From contig NZ_JAMZDZ010000001.1 in assembly GCF_024172085.1 (NCBI RefSeq), positions 5,518,001 to 5,582,000 on the forward strand: a stretch of DNA of 64,000 nucleotides, given 5' to 3'. Every line of letters starts with the position of its first letter. Within the stretch, counting starts at the first letter, position 1. Below are positions 26,570-38,501 of the stretch, piece by piece. The notes beneath the pieces are model-generated. The model was not told where the DNA came from and did no database searches. It saw nothing but the letters and a program-made list of their open reading frames with translations. Origin of the DNA: Hamadaea flava (GTDB lineage: Bacteria > Actinomycetota > Actinomycetes > Mycobacteriales > Micromonosporaceae). Position numbers and translations under genes: made by a program.

Positions 26570-26703
26570 CGTGGCACGATGGCGCCAGCCGTGGGGGTCG
26601 GCACAGGTCTTCTGGGCGAAATGCCGGAAATATCGATCGGCCGATGGGGAAGATCCGCCCGGCGGCTGCGGGAATCGCCCGCCAGGGTGCAATATTGGAC
26701 GCC

Positions 26704-27393
26704 ATGAGACCCCGGGTCCTGGTAGTCGACGATGATCCCGCGCTGGCCGAGATGCTCGGCATCGTGCTGCGCAGTGAGGGATTCCTGCCCGCCTTCGTTG
26801 CCGACGGCGAGCGGGCGCTCGCCGCGTTCCGTGAGGCCAGGCCCGACATCGTCCTGTTGGACCTGATGCTGCCAGGGATGAGCGGCATCGACGTCTGTCG
26901 CGCGATCCGGGCCGAATCGGGGATCCCGATCGTGATGCTGACGGCCAAGAGCGACACCGTCGACGTGGTGCTGGGCCTGGAGTCCGGCGCCGACGACTAC
27001 GTGGTGAAGCCGTTCAAGCCCAAGGAGCTGGTCGCGCGGGTCCGGGCGCGGCTGCGCCGCGGCGAGGACTCCGCGCCCGAGCTGCTCACCATCGGCCCGC
27101 CCGGCAACCAGATCACCATCGACGTCCCGGCGCACACCGTCACCCGGGACGGCGAAGAGGTCAAGCTGACCCCGCTGGAGTTCGACCTGCTGGTCGCGCT
27201 GGCCCGCAAGCCCCGTCAGGTCTTCACCCGCGAGGTGCTGCTGGAGCAGGTCTGGGGCTACCGGCACGCCGCCGACACCCGTCTGGTCAATGTGCACGTC
27301 CAGCGGCTGCGGGCCAAGATCGAGCCCGATCCGGAGCGGCCGGAGATCATCCTCACCGTCCGAGGTGTGGGGTACAAGGCTGGAACGAGCTGA
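26704..27393 (+). CDS. mtrA: Response regulator MtrA
   Basis: OmpR/PhoB-type regulator of 229 residues. The receiver domain has acidic pocket DDDP near residue 10, phospho-acceptor Asp53 in IVLLDLMLPG, and Lys in YVVKPFKPKEL. The winged-helix DNA-binding domain covers about 130-225 (LTPLEFDLLVALARKPRQVFTREVLLEQVWGY, RLRAKIEPDPERPEIILTVRGVGYK). MtrA controls cell division and wall genes in actinobacteria and is phosphorylated by MtrB, encoded next. The ATG at 26704 is 8 bases after CAATAT, a possible -10 box for a leaderless message. Complete and canonical. Confidence 0.95.
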   Translation: MRPRVLVVDDDPALAEMLGIVLRSEGFLPAFVADGERALAAFREARPDIVLLDLMLPGMSGIDVCRAIRAESGIPIVMLTAKSDTVDVVLGLESGADDYVVKPFKPKELVARVRARLRRGEDSAPELLTIGPPGNQITIDVPAHTVTRDGEEVKLTPLEFDLLVALARKPRQVFTREVLLEQVWGYRHAADTRLVNVHVQRLRAKIEPDPERPEIILTVRGVGYKAGTS

Positions 27394-27474
27394 GCGTCCG
27401 CTCCGCCACCGGTCCTCCGCCAGCTACGCGAAGATTCACCCAAATGTCCAGGTGGCTCGACGCGGAATCGGAAT

Positions 27475-27480
27475 TAGGCT
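27475..27480 (+). promoter_or_regulatory. -10 box (TAGGCT) directly before mtrB
   Basis: TAGGCT ends 9 bases before the mtrB ATG. The 96-base mtrA-mtrB gap thus contains its own promoter, allowing mtrB-lpqB expression apart from mtrA. Confidence 0.5.
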
Positions 27481-27489
27481 GGGTGCCCC

Positions 27490-29223
27490 ATGGACAACCC
27501 CTCGACCACCCCCGAGTCCAGCCCGGCCCAGCAGGTGCGCCGGGCTGTCGTCGTGGCCGTCAAACGGACCCTGCGCGCGGCCGGACCCGCCGGTCGGCGT
27601 ACGGCGAGAGCACTGACCTCGGCTCATCGAGCCTGGCGGCGGTCGCTCCAGCTGCGGATGGGGTTGATCACGCTCGTCCTGTCCGGGTCGCTGGTGGCCG
27701 GATTCGGGCTGCTCGTCGCCGAGCGGAACACCACCGCGCAGATCGACGGCGTCCGCCAGGCCACCCGGGAGCAGCTTCGGCTCGGCGCGGAGTACGCCCG
27801 CGACCAGCTCTCCAACTACTCGCCGGGGACCGCGGCGAACCGGCAGATCACCGCGATCGTCAACCAGCTCAAGATCACCCCTGAGCAGGGCGGTGGCGTG
27901 GTCATCGCGCTGCTCGACGAGGGCGGCCAGGCGACCGACGCGGTCTATCCGGACAAGGCGACGGTTCAGAACGCCATCACTTCCGGGCTGCGTCGTGAGG
28001 TCGTGACCAACCACAAGGTCGCCAGCCAGATCGTGTCGGCCGACATCGGCCAGAACGGCACCCGGACCTATCTCGTCTACGGCACCCCGGTGCCGACCCG
28101 CTGGGGATATCTCCAGCTCTACTACTTCCAGCCCATGGACAACGCCGAGAGCATCACCAGCGACTTCCGAACGTCGATGGCGCTGCTCGGCATCCTGCTG
28201 GTGGCGTTGCTCGTCCTCGTGGTGATGCTGGTGACGCGGCTCGTGGTGAACCCGATCCGGATCGCCGCCCGCACCGCGCAGCGCCTGTCGGCCGGCCTGC
28301 TCGATCAGCGCATGGAAGTCCGCGGCGAAGACGACCTGGCGATGCTCGCCGCCTCGTTCAACCAGATGGCGGCCAGCCTCCAGCGGCAGATCGTGCGCTT
28401 GGAGGAGATGTCGCGGCTCCAGCGCCGGTTCACCTCCGACGTCTCCCACGAGCTGCGTACGCCGTTGACCACCGTCCGGATGGCCGCCGACCTGCTCTAC
28501 AGCGAACGCGACACGTTCGACCCGGGCATCGCCCGCAGCGCCGAACTGCTTCAGCACGAACTGGACCGGTTCGAGAACCTGCTCAGCGACCTGCTGGAGA
28601 TCAGCCGGTTCGACGCCGGGTTCGCCATGCTCGACGCCGAGCCGACCGACCTCGGGCCGATCGTCCTGCGGGTGGTGGACCGGCTCGAATCGGTCGCCGA
28701 GCGGGCCGGGGTCGAGGTGGAGATCGCCGTGCCGGAGACGCCGGTCATCGCCGAGGTCGATCCGCGCCGGATCGAGCGCGTGCTGCGCAACCTCATCGGC
28801 AACGCGGTCGAGCACGCCGAGGGCCGCCCGGTCGTGGTCACCCTGGGCGTCGACGAGCACGCCGCCGCGGTGACCGTGCGCGACCACGGCATCGGGCTCA
28901 AGGACGGCGAGGAGAAGCTCGTCTTCAACCGCTTCTGGCGAGCCGATCCCTCGCGAGCGCGGCAGACCGGCGGCACCGGCCTCGGCCTGTCCATCGCGCT
29001 GGAGGACGCCCGGCTGCACGGCGGCTGGCTGGAGGCCTGGGGCGAGCCCGGCAACGGCGCGCAGTTCCGCCTGACCGTCCCGGTACGCGCGGGCGACCGG
29101 CTGGCCTCGTCGCCGCTGCAGCTCATGCCATCGGCTGACGCGCCGGTCGCCGACCTGCTCGACGCCGTCCCCAGACAGCCGTCCGAGCCGCCCACCCCCG
29201 CCCACCCCGCCGGAGTCGCCTGA
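27490..29223 (+). CDS. mtrB: Sensor histidine kinase MtrB
   Basis: Membrane sensor kinase of 577 residues. Helix 1 is at about 56-77, the extracytoplasmic domain at about 78-228, helix 2 at about 229-250, followed by HAMP (LVVNPIRIAARTAQRLSAG). The HisKA domain carries His320 in FTSDVSHELRTPLTTVRMAADLL; the ATPase domain has N (RVLRNLIGNAVEHAEG), G1 (VRDHGIGLKDG) and G2 (TGGTGLGLSIALED) boxes. It phosphorylates MtrA. The stop codon overlaps the lpqB ATG by one base (TGATG). The tail after the ATPase domain is Pro/Ala-rich. Confidence 0.95.
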   Translation: MDNPSTTPESSPAQQVRRAVVVAVKRTLRAAGPAGRRTARALTSAHRAWRRSLQLRMGLITLVLSGSLVAGFGLLVAERNTTAQIDGVRQATREQLRLGAEYARDQLSNYSPGTAANRQITAIVNQLKITPEQGGGVVIALLDEGGQATDAVYPDKATVQNAITSGLRREVVTNHKVASQIVSADIGQNGTRTYLVYGTPVPTRWGYLQLYYFQPMDNAESITSDFRTSMALLGILLVALLVLVVMLVTRLVVNPIRIAARTAQRLSAGLLDQRMEVRGEDDLAMLAASFNQMAASLQRQIVRLEEMSRLQRRFTSDVSHELRTPLTTVRMAADLLYSERDTFDPGIARSAELLQHELDRFENLLSDLLEISRFDAGFAMLDAEPTDLGPIVLRVVDRLESVAERAGVEVEIAVPETPVIAEVDPRRIERVLRNLIGNAVEHAEGRPVVVTLGVDEHAAAVTVRDHGIGLKDGEEKLVFNRFWRADPSRARQTGGTGLGLSIALEDARLHGGWLEAWGEPGNGAQFRLTVPVRAGDRLASSPLQLMPSADAPVADLLDAVPRQPSEPPTPAHPAGVA

Positions 29224-31124
29224 TGGATCGCCGTACGCTGCTGCGCCTCGCCGGAGCGGGCGCGACCGTCGGCGGACTGAGCGCGTGCGGCATCGCCTCG
29301 CACGACGGGATCGTCGTCGACGGCACCGGCCCGGTCCCGATCGGCGGTGCGAGCGGTACGCCTGCGCGTCGCCCCACCTGGGGCGTCGGACTCGAGGCGA
29401 AGGCGCTCATCCGGGACTTCCTCTATCAGCCGGCCGGCGACGACGGACCGGAGCAGGCCCGCGCCCGCTGCCGGGCGTACCTGGGCGGCGAGATCGCGCC
29501 GAACTGGAAGCCGGGGAACGAGATCATCGTCATCTGGCTGGATCAGGAGCAGTTCGACGTCGCGATCCCGACGAGCACCGGCGACTCGACCGTGGTCCGG
29601 ATCGAGTTCTACCCGCTCGGGAAGCTGACCGCCAAGGGCCTCGTGCCGCTGGCGACGACCAAGCTGATCACGGCCGACGTCTGGGTGACGCCGCGTACGC
29701 CGAACGGCACCGACAACGTCATCACGAAGATCGATTACCAGGCAGGGAACCCCGCCGACGTCAAGAGCAGCATGCTGTTGTCCTCCGTCAAGAACACCAT
29801 GCTGTTGTCCTCGTTCGCGCTCTCGCAGCTCTACGACTACCGGGCGTTGTACTTCTTCTCCGCGACCGCGACCAAGGAACTGGTCCCAGACGCGCGCTAC
29901 GTCTACAAGTCGCCGGACACCCCGTCCCATCGGAAGGCGATCGAGCTGCTGGCGGCGGGCCCCTCGGACTGGCTGGCCGGCATCGTCGCACAGCCGCTGG
30001 AGATGAAGCTCAAGGACACCCCGACCACCGACAGCGGGAAGATCGTCGTCAACCTCAGCCAGTTCGACGTCAAGGAGCCCGACCTCTTCGACCCCTTGGT
30101 CGCACAGCTGAGCTGGACGCTGCTGCCCGAGGTCAAGACGATCACCACGCGCGACACCTCGCCAATCCAGATCAAGGTGGAGAGCGTCGTCAAGGCGGAG
30201 GCGGGCAAGCCGTACAAGTCCTACAACGCCGCAGCGGCAAGGCATCCGGCCAATCGGCTGTTCGCCGTGGCCGACGGCAAGGTGCGCCGGATCCGGATCG
30301 GGGAGGCGCTCGACGCCAAGGTCACCTTCCTGGACGAGACCACCCCGAACCAGAACCAGGGCATCGAATGGGCCGCCTGCCTGGCGTCCAAGACCGCGCC
30401 GGAGGACATCGGCGCGCTCGCGGTCGTGCGGATCGAGGGCAACCGGCCGAAGCTCATCATCTATCCACGGACGGATTCCTCCTCCGAGCCGCGGCAGATC
30501 AGGTTCGACAAGACCCCCGACAAGATCCTCCGGCCGGTCTTCGTCGATCGCGAGAACCTGCTCGCCGTCGCGGACGGCCGTCTGTACCACGTCCGGACGA
30601 CGATCGACGCCGCTCCACAGTGGATCCCTATCCAAGGCATCACCGATCCGATCACCGCGTACGCGTTGTCGCCGGAGCGCCGACGGCTGGCGGTGGTCAC
30701 CTCGGACGGACTGTTCGTGGTCGCGCTGGGCCGGGAACTCGAAGGCGACAAGATCAGTGCGGCGGGCGTACGCCGAGTCCCGACCGTCCCGAGCAACCTG
30801 ACGGGCGTCGGGTTCACCGGCGAGTCCTGGCTGGCCGTCGCGGGCTTCCACCGGGGCAACGCGGGGATCATGGAGATCTCTTTGGACGGCGGCGTCATCG
30901 GCCGCTCCGGTGGGCAGACCTGGTTGAAGTACCAGGGATTCCTGTCGATCACCTCGCTCATGGCGTACCCGGACAACCCGGATCCCGAGCGGGGCGCCGG
31001 GATCGGCCGCGTCGTCTACACCGCGAACAACAGCGCGTATGAGACGCAGACGATCTCCCTCTCGGCGGACGTGATCGGCCCGAAGCCCGAGGGCAGAGTG
31101 ATCAACCCGTTCTTCTTGGAGTGA
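29223..31124 (+). CDS. lpqB: Lipoprotein LpqB (MtrAB accessory)
   Basis: Lipoprotein of 633 residues with lipobox LSAC (Cys20). It contains a GerMN-type domain at about 180-290 (DTPSHRKAIELLAAGPSDWLAGIVAQPL) and a beta-propeller-like C-terminal half (about 330-620). In mycobacteria LpqB interacts with the outer domain of MtrB and modulates signalling. Translation is coupled to mtrB by a one-base overlap. A short repeated segment (SSMLLSSVKNTMLLSSF, around residues 178-198) is visible; it is a local duplication rather than an error. Confidence 0.92.
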   Translation: MDRRTLLRLAGAGATVGGLSACGIASHDGIVVDGTGPVPIGGASGTPARRPTWGVGLEAKALIRDFLYQPAGDDGPEQARARCRAYLGGEIAPNWKPGNEIIVIWLDQEQFDVAIPTSTGDSTVVRIEFYPLGKLTAKGLVPLATTKLITADVWVTPRTPNGTDNVITKIDYQAGNPADVKSSMLLSSVKNTMLLSSFALSQLYDYRALYFFSATATKELVPDARYVYKSPDTPSHRKAIELLAAGPSDWLAGIVAQPLEMKLKDTPTTDSGKIVVNLSQFDVKEPDLFDPLVAQLSWTLLPEVKTITTRDTSPIQIKVESVVKAEAGKPYKSYNAAAARHPANRLFAVADGKVRRIRIGEALDAKVTFLDETTPNQNQGIEWAACLASKTAPEDIGALAVVRIEGNRPKLIIYPRTDSSSEPRQIRFDKTPDKILRPVFVDRENLLAVADGRLYHVRTTIDAAPQWIPIQGITDPITAYALSPERRRLAVVTSDGLFVVALGRELEGDKISAAGVRRVPTVPSNLTGVGFTGESWLAVAGFHRGNAGIMEISLDGGVIGRSGGQTWLKYQGFLSITSLMAYPDNPDPERGAGIGRVVYTANNSAYETQTISLSADVIGPKPEGRVINPFFLE

Positions 31125-31127
31125 CGC

Positions 31128-31889
31128 ATGCGGGCGTACGAGGCACTGGCGGATCTGCTCCTTCCGACCTCCTGCGCCGGCTGTGACGCCGCCGGAGTCT
31201 CGTTGCGCGGCGGGGTGTGCGGCGACTGCGTCGCGACCGTGACCGCGATGCGACCGCACGAGACCAGGCCCACGCCCGCCCCACCCGGATTGCCGGTGTG
31301 TGTCAGCCTCGGCCAGTACGCCGACCCGCTGCGCTCGATGATCGTGAACTACAAGGACCGGGGCCGCCACCGGCTGGCCAAGCCGCTCGGCACGCTGCTC
31401 GGGGCGGTGGTGGCCGAGGTCGCCGCCGGACGCCCGGTGCTGCTGATCCCGGTGCCCGACACGCCGGGCGCGGCCCGGGAACGACACGGCGACCACATGG
31501 CCCGGCTGACCCGGGCGGCTGCCCGGCACCTGCGCGCTGCGGGGACGGCCGCCCTGGTCGCGTACCCCTTGGCGGCGATGCCCCGCGCGGACTCGGCGCA
31601 TCTGAGCGCCGCGGACCGGGCGGTGACCGCGCAGAGCGCGTTCGTGATCCGCGACACGCGGGTAAACAGTTTGCGAGCGGCGGCGCGCGGCCGGTTGATC
31701 TTCCTGCTGGACGATGTGCTCACGACCGGATCGACGCTCGCCGTGGTCTCCGAACGCCTAGCCGAGGTGGATGTCGAGGTGGCGGCGGGGGTGACATTGG
31801 CGGCTACCGAACTACGCCGGGACCGTGCCGATTCACGGGGTATGGGGGCTGCCGGCCCGAACGGGCGAATCCCAGTAAAACGGTCTTGA
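31128..31889 (+). CDS. comF: ComF family phosphoribosyltransferase-like protein
   Basis: A 253-residue ComF-type protein: an N-terminal zinc-finger-like part with CAGC and CGDC at about 16-35, and a PRTase fold with the PRPP loop IFLLDDVLTTGSTLAV at about 193-208. ComF homologues are needed for DNA uptake or recombination in competent species; in actinobacteria the role is unproven. It follows lpqB after 3 bases in the mtrAB operon, the same order as mycobacterial Rv3242c. Confidence 0.85.
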   Translation: MRAYEALADLLLPTSCAGCDAAGVSLRGGVCGDCVATVTAMRPHETRPTPAPPGLPVCVSLGQYADPLRSMIVNYKDRGRHRLAKPLGTLLGAVVAEVAAGRPVLLIPVPDTPGAARERHGDHMARLTRAAARHLRAAGTAALVAYPLAAMPRADSAHLSAADRAVTAQSAFVIRDTRVNSLRAAARGRLIFLLDDVLTTGSTLAVVSERLAEVDVEVAAGVTLAATELRRDRADSRGMGAAGPNGRIPVKRS

Positions 31890-32043
31890 GACAAGGGATG
31901 ACGAGAAGGCGACGAACAGCTAGCGTCAGAGGCCAGAGCAGTTCCACCCGAGAGGGTGAGGGACCAGCGGGAGGGGTTTAGAGCACATCGCCCCGAGCGC
32001 GGACGCCGGGGCGCCACCACAGGTAGACCGTGGGAGGTCAGGC
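31890..32043 (+). other. comF-hpf intergenic leader with one hairpin
   Basis: The region contains CGCCCCG/CGGGGCG (31989-31995 with 32007-32013) and ends in GGGAGGTCAGGC, the ribosome site of hpf. GAGAGGGTGAGGGACC around 31950 loosely recalls a SAM-I element word, but the rest does not fit. No confident regulatory assignment. Confidence 0.3.
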
Positions 32044-32643
32044 GTGGACATCGTCGTCAAGGGACGCAACGTCGAGGTGCCCGATCACTACCGGGTGCAT
32101 GTCGCCGACAAGCTGAGCAAGGTCGAGCGATATGACCAGAAGATCCAGCGAATCGATGTCGAACTATTCCACGAGCGCAATCCGCGGCAGGCGGAGCGCT
32201 GCCAGCATGTCGAGATCACGTGTGTGAGCCGGGGGCCGGTCGTGCGGGCCGAGGCGATCTCCGGGGACTTCTACAGCGCGCTGGACCTCGCGAGCACCAA
32301 GCTGGAGCAACGTCTGCGCCGGGCGGCCGACCGCCGCCGCGTGCATCGCGGGCGTCGTGCGCCGGTATCGGTCGCGGCCGCGACCGCCGGACTCGCCTTC
32401 GTCGAGCCGGAGCCGCTGGAGTCCGCCGTCCTCGACGACGCCGCCGAGCAGAGCGACGAGCCCTGGCACATCGTGCGCGAGAAGGAGTTCTCGTCCGAGC
32501 CCATGACGATCGACGACGCCCTGTACCAGATGGAACTGGTCGGGCACGACTTCTTCCTGTTCAACGACAAGGAATCGGGCCGTCCGAGCGTCGTCTACCG
32601 ACGCAAGGCCTACGACTACGGCGTGATCACCCTCGCGCCTTAG
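32044..32643 (+). CDS. hpf: Ribosome hibernation-promoting factor, long form
   Basis: Long HPF/RaiA of 199 residues. The N-terminal S30AE domain covers about 1-100 (MDIVVKGRNVEVPDHYRVHVADKLSKVERYDQ, SGDFYSALDLASTKLEQRLRRAADR). A variable linker leads to the C-terminal dimerisation domain (SSEPMTIDDALYQMELVGHDFFLFNDKESGRPSVVYRRKAYDYGVITL). It dimerises 70S ribosomes into 100S particles in stationary phase or stress. The GTG at 32044 has GGGAGG nine bases upstream. Conserved beside secA in actinobacteria. Confidence 0.92.
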   Translation: MDIVVKGRNVEVPDHYRVHVADKLSKVERYDQKIQRIDVELFHERNPRQAERCQHVEITCVSRGPVVRAEAISGDFYSALDLASTKLEQRLRRAADRRRVHRGRRAPVSVAAATAGLAFVEPEPLESAVLDDAAEQSDEPWHIVREKEFSSEPMTIDDALYQMELVGHDFFLFNDKESGRPSVVYRRKAYDYGVITLAP

Positions 32644-32727
32644 CTCTTCTTCCATCGCCCGCCGTGCCGCCGGCCCGCGCCGCGCGCCTCCGCCCGCCCG
32701 GCGGCCCGCCCCGCCGGTCGGCCTGCC

Positions 32728-32793
32728 GCGTTGATCATGGGGTTAACCGTGGTCTCGACGGTGTGTCGTGACCGGAAACCCCATGATCAACGC
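32728..32793. repeat. Intergenic palindrome, GTTGATCATG type
   Basis: Perfect 17-bp arms, GCGTTGATCATGGGGTT (32728-32744) and its complement at 32777-32793, with an inner segment containing CGACGGTGTGTCG. The same words begin at 63958 near the window end, so it is a dispersed repeat. It lies between convergent hpf and a GNAT gene and could terminate both. Confidence 0.75.
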
Positions 32794-32818
32794 GCGCAGT
32801 AAGGCCGGGTAGGGCGGG

Positions 32819-33931
32819 TTAGGGCAAGCGGACCCATTGGATGTCGTCGAGCCGAGTGCCGTCCGGGCCGGGCAGGCGGTGGCGCATGTGCGCCTCACGC
32901 TCGAACCCGGCCCGTTCGAGCACCTTCTGCGACGCGATGTTGCGCGGATCCGTGCCGGCGATGACGCGGGCCACCCCGGCCTCCTCGAACGCCCAGCGGG
33001 CGACCAGATCGGCGGCCCGGGACGCGAAACCGCGACCCCGGAACTCGCGGCGCAGGCTGTAGCCGATCATGCCCTCCTGGAGCCCGCGCATGAAGTAGTA
33101 GAAGCCGATGTCCCCGGCGAACTCCCCGGTGGCGGCGTCGAGAATGATCATGTCGGCCCGGTCGCCGGCCAGCCACAGGGAGCCCACTCGGGCCGCCTTG
33201 GCCGTCATGTTCGCCAGCGTCACCTCGGTGTCGCCGAAGTTGGTCTCGGCCACCTCGGGCAGGGTGAACAGCGCCAGCAGGTCGGCGGCGTCCTGCGTAC
33301 GCTGCGGCCGCAGGGTCACCACCCCGTCGGTGAGCTGCCCGCCCGGCAGCGGGGGCAGTCCCGGCGGGACCGGGTCGCCGCTGTCGGACGCGAGGCGGAC
33401 GAAGGTGATCAGGTCGTGCCGGGTGTCGCCGTCCCGCGAGAGCGCGGCCGATCGGCGTACGCCCTCCCGCCGGAAGCCCGCCGCCAGCGCGACCTTCTGC
33501 GACCCGACGTTCTCCCATTCGGCGCACAGTTCGATCCGGGCCAGCCCGGCCTCGAAACCAGCCGCCGCGACGGCGCTCACGGCGGCGGTGCCGACGCCTT
33601 TGCCGCGTGCCCAGGGCGCCACCCAATAGCCGGTCTCGGCCTGCGCCCGGTCGGCCTGAGCCCGCTGCAGGCTCACCGCGCCGAGCAGGTCCCCGGTACG
33701 CCGATCGGTGGCGACGAACCGCACCCCACCGGCCGCCTCCAACTGGGCGTTGCTGTCCGGGCTCGCCCAGTCCTCGGCGAACGCGGCGGTCATCGGGATC
33801 GGCACGTTGGGCAGGAAACGGACGGCCTCGGGGTCGTCGAGCGCCCGCGCGACCTCCGGGGCGTCCGTCGCCCGGGGACGGCGCAGGAGGAGGTCACCGG
33901 CTTCGATGACGTCTCGGTAGACGTAGCTCAC
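32819..33931 (-). CDS. Two-domain GNAT N-acetyltransferase
   Basis: Protein of 370 residues made of two RimJ/RimL-like GNAT domains. The first spans about 1-175 with YWVAPWARGKGVGTAAVSAVAAAGF as acetyl-CoA loop; the second spans about 190-370 with YSLRREFRGRGFASRAADLVARWAF. Both have the following N(x)xSQKV(A/L)xxAGFxRE signature. A short Pro/Gly linker (DPVPPGLPPLPGGQ) joins them. The GTG at 33931 overlaps the upstream GNAT stop by four bases (GTGA). It probably arose by fusion of tandem copies; substrates unknown. Confidence 0.8.
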   Translation of the reverse strand: MSYVYRDVIEAGDLLLRRPRATDAPEVARALDDPEAVRFLPNVPIPMTAAFAEDWASPDSNAQLEAAGGVRFVATDRRTGDLLGAVSLQRAQADRAQAETGYWVAPWARGKGVGTAAVSAVAAAGFEAGLARIELCAEWENVGSQKVALAAGFRREGVRRSAALSRDGDTRHDLITFVRLASDSGDPVPPGLPPLPGGQLTDGVVTLRPQRTQDAADLLALFTLPEVAETNFGDTEVTLANMTAKAARVGSLWLAGDRADMIILDAATGEFAGDIGFYYFMRGLQEGMIGYSLRREFRGRGFASRAADLVARWAFEEAGVARVIAGTDPRNIASQKVLERAGFEREAHMRHRLPGPDGTRLDDIQWVRLP

Positions 33932-34524
33932 CCGAGCACCTCCACGGCGGCGTCGGCCGGCAGGTCGGCCGGGAGGAACGAGGCGATCCACTCGTCGACC
34001 CGGCGACCGTCCTTGCTCCCGTACGCCCGCAGTGTCCCCTCGAAGGTGAAGCCGGCCTTCTCGGCGACCCGGCGGCTGGCGACGTTGCCGACGTGCGCCT
34101 TCCATTCGACGCGCTCCAACCCCAGGTGGAGCAGCCCGTACGCGGTCGCCGCCCGGAGCGCGGCGGTCATGTAGCCCTTGCCGCGGGCGGCCGGCCCGGT
34201 GAGGAAGCCGACGTCGGCGATCTTCGGATCGGCCAGCACCCGGAGGTCGAGCTGGGCGGCGTACGTGCCGTCGGCGTCCGCGATCACCCAGGCGGCGCCC
34301 TGTCCACGGGCCCACCAGCCGGGCGCGTAGTCGGTGACGAAGCCGACCGCGCGGTCACGGTCGTAGCCCGGAGAGAGGGTGGTCCACCGCTGGCTCTCGG
34401 GGTCGGTGCAGGCGGTGAGAATGGCGTCCACATCGCGCATCTCGGCCGGCCGAAGCATGATCTTCTCGCCGCGGTCGGTGATCGCGCCGAGCACCGGTTG
34501 CGGCTGGTCATAGGGGCTGCTCAT
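33928..34524 (-). CDS. GNAT family N-acetyltransferase
   Basis: Single-domain RimJ/RimL-like GNAT of 198 residues. The acetyl-CoA loop is LTGPAARGKGYMTAALRAATAYGL; the signature LERVEWKAHVGNVASRRVAEKAGFTFEGTLRAYG follows. It is coupled to the two-domain GNAT downstream, so this operon supplies three GNAT domains inserted, on the opposite strand, between hpf and secA. Substrate unknown. Confidence 0.8.
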   Translation of the reverse strand: MSSPYDQPQPVLGAITDRGEKIMLRPAEMRDVDAILTACTDPESQRWTTLSPGYDRDRAVGFVTDYAPGWWARGQGAAWVIADADGTYAAQLDLRVLADPKIADVGFLTGPAARGKGYMTAALRAATAYGLLHLGLERVEWKAHVGNVASRRVAEKAGFTFEGTLRAYGSKDGRRVDEWIASFLPADLPADAAVEVLG

Positions 34525-34636
34525 GGGTCGAGTCTGCCAGCTAGGGCAAGCCGATAAGTGTGTGCCCAGACGCGAGGTTTATGCCGCTTTAGGGGCACCC
34601 GGCCGGGCGGGGGTGGGTGAACGGCGAAACTCCGCC

Positions 34637-34642
34637 TAGGAT
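34637..34642 (+). promoter_or_regulatory. Probable -10 box of secA
   Basis: TAGGAT lies 33 bases before the secA GTG, leaving room for a leader with AGGGGAGCG as ribosome site. No clear -35 box is visible. Confidence 0.4.
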
Positions 34643-34675
34643 GGGTCGGCAGACCATCTAGGGGAGCGCTGACCC

Positions 34676-37522
<2,847 letters not shown>

Positions 37523-37532
37523 TCGAATCGGC

Positions 37533-37567
37533 CGACGGCCCCTCTCCAGTGCGGAGAGGGGCCGTCG
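37533..37567. terminator. Strong hairpin terminator after secA
   Basis: Perfect 15-bp arms (37533-37547 with 37553-37567) and a 5-nt loop AGTGC, 11 bases after the secA stop and 5 bases before the end of the convergent gene, so it may serve both. Confidence 0.85.
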
Positions 37568-37571
37568 TCGT

Positions 37572-38078
37572 TCACAGCTCCAGGACGTCGGCCAGCTCGC
37601 TGGGGGCGTACCAGAGCAGCTCGTGATCCTCCGCGCCGTCCACAGTGAACTGAGCGTCCGGATCGCCGGCGGCCGCCTGGTCGACCACCTCGGCCGCCGC
37701 CGCCACGGCGGATTCGGCGTCGGCGTCGTCCACGTGGATCGCGGCCACGTCGGCGAGGCTCACCGCCGCCGCCACCTGGACCGTGCTCGACCCCAGGTCG
37801 GCGTCCTGCTGCCGGACCGTGCGCCCGGCCACGTCGGCGGAGACCACCACCCGGCGCCGGGGCGCCCCCGCGTCCGCGTGCAGCAGCCGGAGCGCGTCCT
37901 GCGCCGCCCGGGTGAACGCGACGTACTCCAACTCCTCCTCGTCGCCCTCGACGTACCACTCCCGCAGCGCGGGCGTGACCGCGTGCGCGGCCACCGCCGC
38001 CACCTCGCCGGCCGTGCGCGCCTCGGCGAGCATCGGCAGCGTCGCGGCCAGGTAGACCCGGACCTTGTCCTCGGCCAC
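37572..38078 (-). CDS. Conserved actinobacterial protein, DUF6912-like
   Basis: Acidic protein of 168 residues without signal or membrane segments. Recognisable stretches are [47 protein letters not shown] and [16 protein letters not shown] recall this as the DUF6912 family of actinobacteria, often near secA; no function is known. The GTG at 38078 is preceded on the minus strand by GGAGGAGGAAGG, a strong ribosome site, which rules out the longer upstream frame. Divergent from the small HTH gene. Confidence 0.65.
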   Translation of the reverse strand: MAEDKVRVYLAATLPMLAEARTAGEVAAVAAHAVTPALREWYVEGDEEELEYVAFTRAAQDALRLLHADAGAPRRRVVVSADVAGRTVRQQDADLGSSTVQVAAAVSLADVAAIHVDDADAESAVAAAAEVVDQAAAGDPDAQFTVDGAEDHELLWYAPSELADVLEL

Positions 38079-38188
38079 CCTTCCTCCTCCTACGTCGTTT
38101 CCCGCACTTTGTGCGGTGGTGCACGTTCTTCCTACACCCCGCCGCCGAGCGCCGGGGGGCGACTGGCTTGCATCCTTACCGTCACATG

Positions 38189-38204
38189 GCAAACTGAAGC
38201 AAAC
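38189..38204 (+). promoter_or_regulatory. Direct repeat GCAAAC-TGAA-GCAAAC before the HTH gene
   Basis: Two GCAAAC half-sites start exactly 10 bases apart (38189 and 38199), i.e. one helical turn, 23 bases before the ATG of the HTH gene. The same arrangement recurs at 38502. It looks like an operator for a protein binding cooperatively to direct repeats. Confidence 0.5.
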
Positions 38205-38226
38205 GCAGGCTGGTGAGGTCTTCCGG

Positions 38227-38475
38227 ATGGAACAACGCCGTTTCCTCGAACTCAACGACGTGGCCGAGGAGCTGAACATCTCCTTCGCCCAGGTCTACGC
38301 GCTCGTGCGGCGAGGGGATCTGCCCGCGATCAAGATCGGTGGGCGCGGTCAGTGGCGCGTGGAGCGCGCCAAGCTCGAAGACTTCATCTCCAGGATGTAT
38401 GCCGAGACCGCCGATTTCATCCGCGACAATCCATTTGTCGGCGGCGATCTACCGGAGCTTGACAAAGGGCGCTAG
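38227..38475 (+). CDS. Small MerR-fold/excisionase-like DNA-binding protein
   Basis: An 82-residue HTH_17-type protein. [48 protein letters not shown] forms the helix-turn-helix plus wing, followed by a short acidic-aromatic helix ([15 protein letters not shown]). Architecture and size resemble BldC and phage excisionases, which polymerise along direct repeats. The gene is flanked on both sides by 10-bp-spaced GCAAAC repeats. ATG at 38227; the frame extends upstream without coding character. Probably an autoregulated developmental or housekeeping regulator; targets unknown. Confidence 0.75.
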   Translation: MEQRRFLELNDVAEELNISFAQVYALVRRGDLPAIKIGGRGQWRVERAKLEDFISRMYAETADFIRDNPFVGGDLPELDKGR

Positions 38476-38501
38476 TCTGTCAACACCACATTCTTGCAAA
38501 G

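Noticed and set aside
29760-29830. Duplicated segment in lpqB as assembly error
   Set aside because: The two similar SSMLLSSV/NTMLLSSF copies differ in codons and keep frame, so a natural local duplication is more likely.
31940-31970. SAM-I-like word GAGGGACC before hpf
   Set aside because: Isolated resemblance; the flanking pairing elements of SAM-I are absent and hpf is not a methionine gene.
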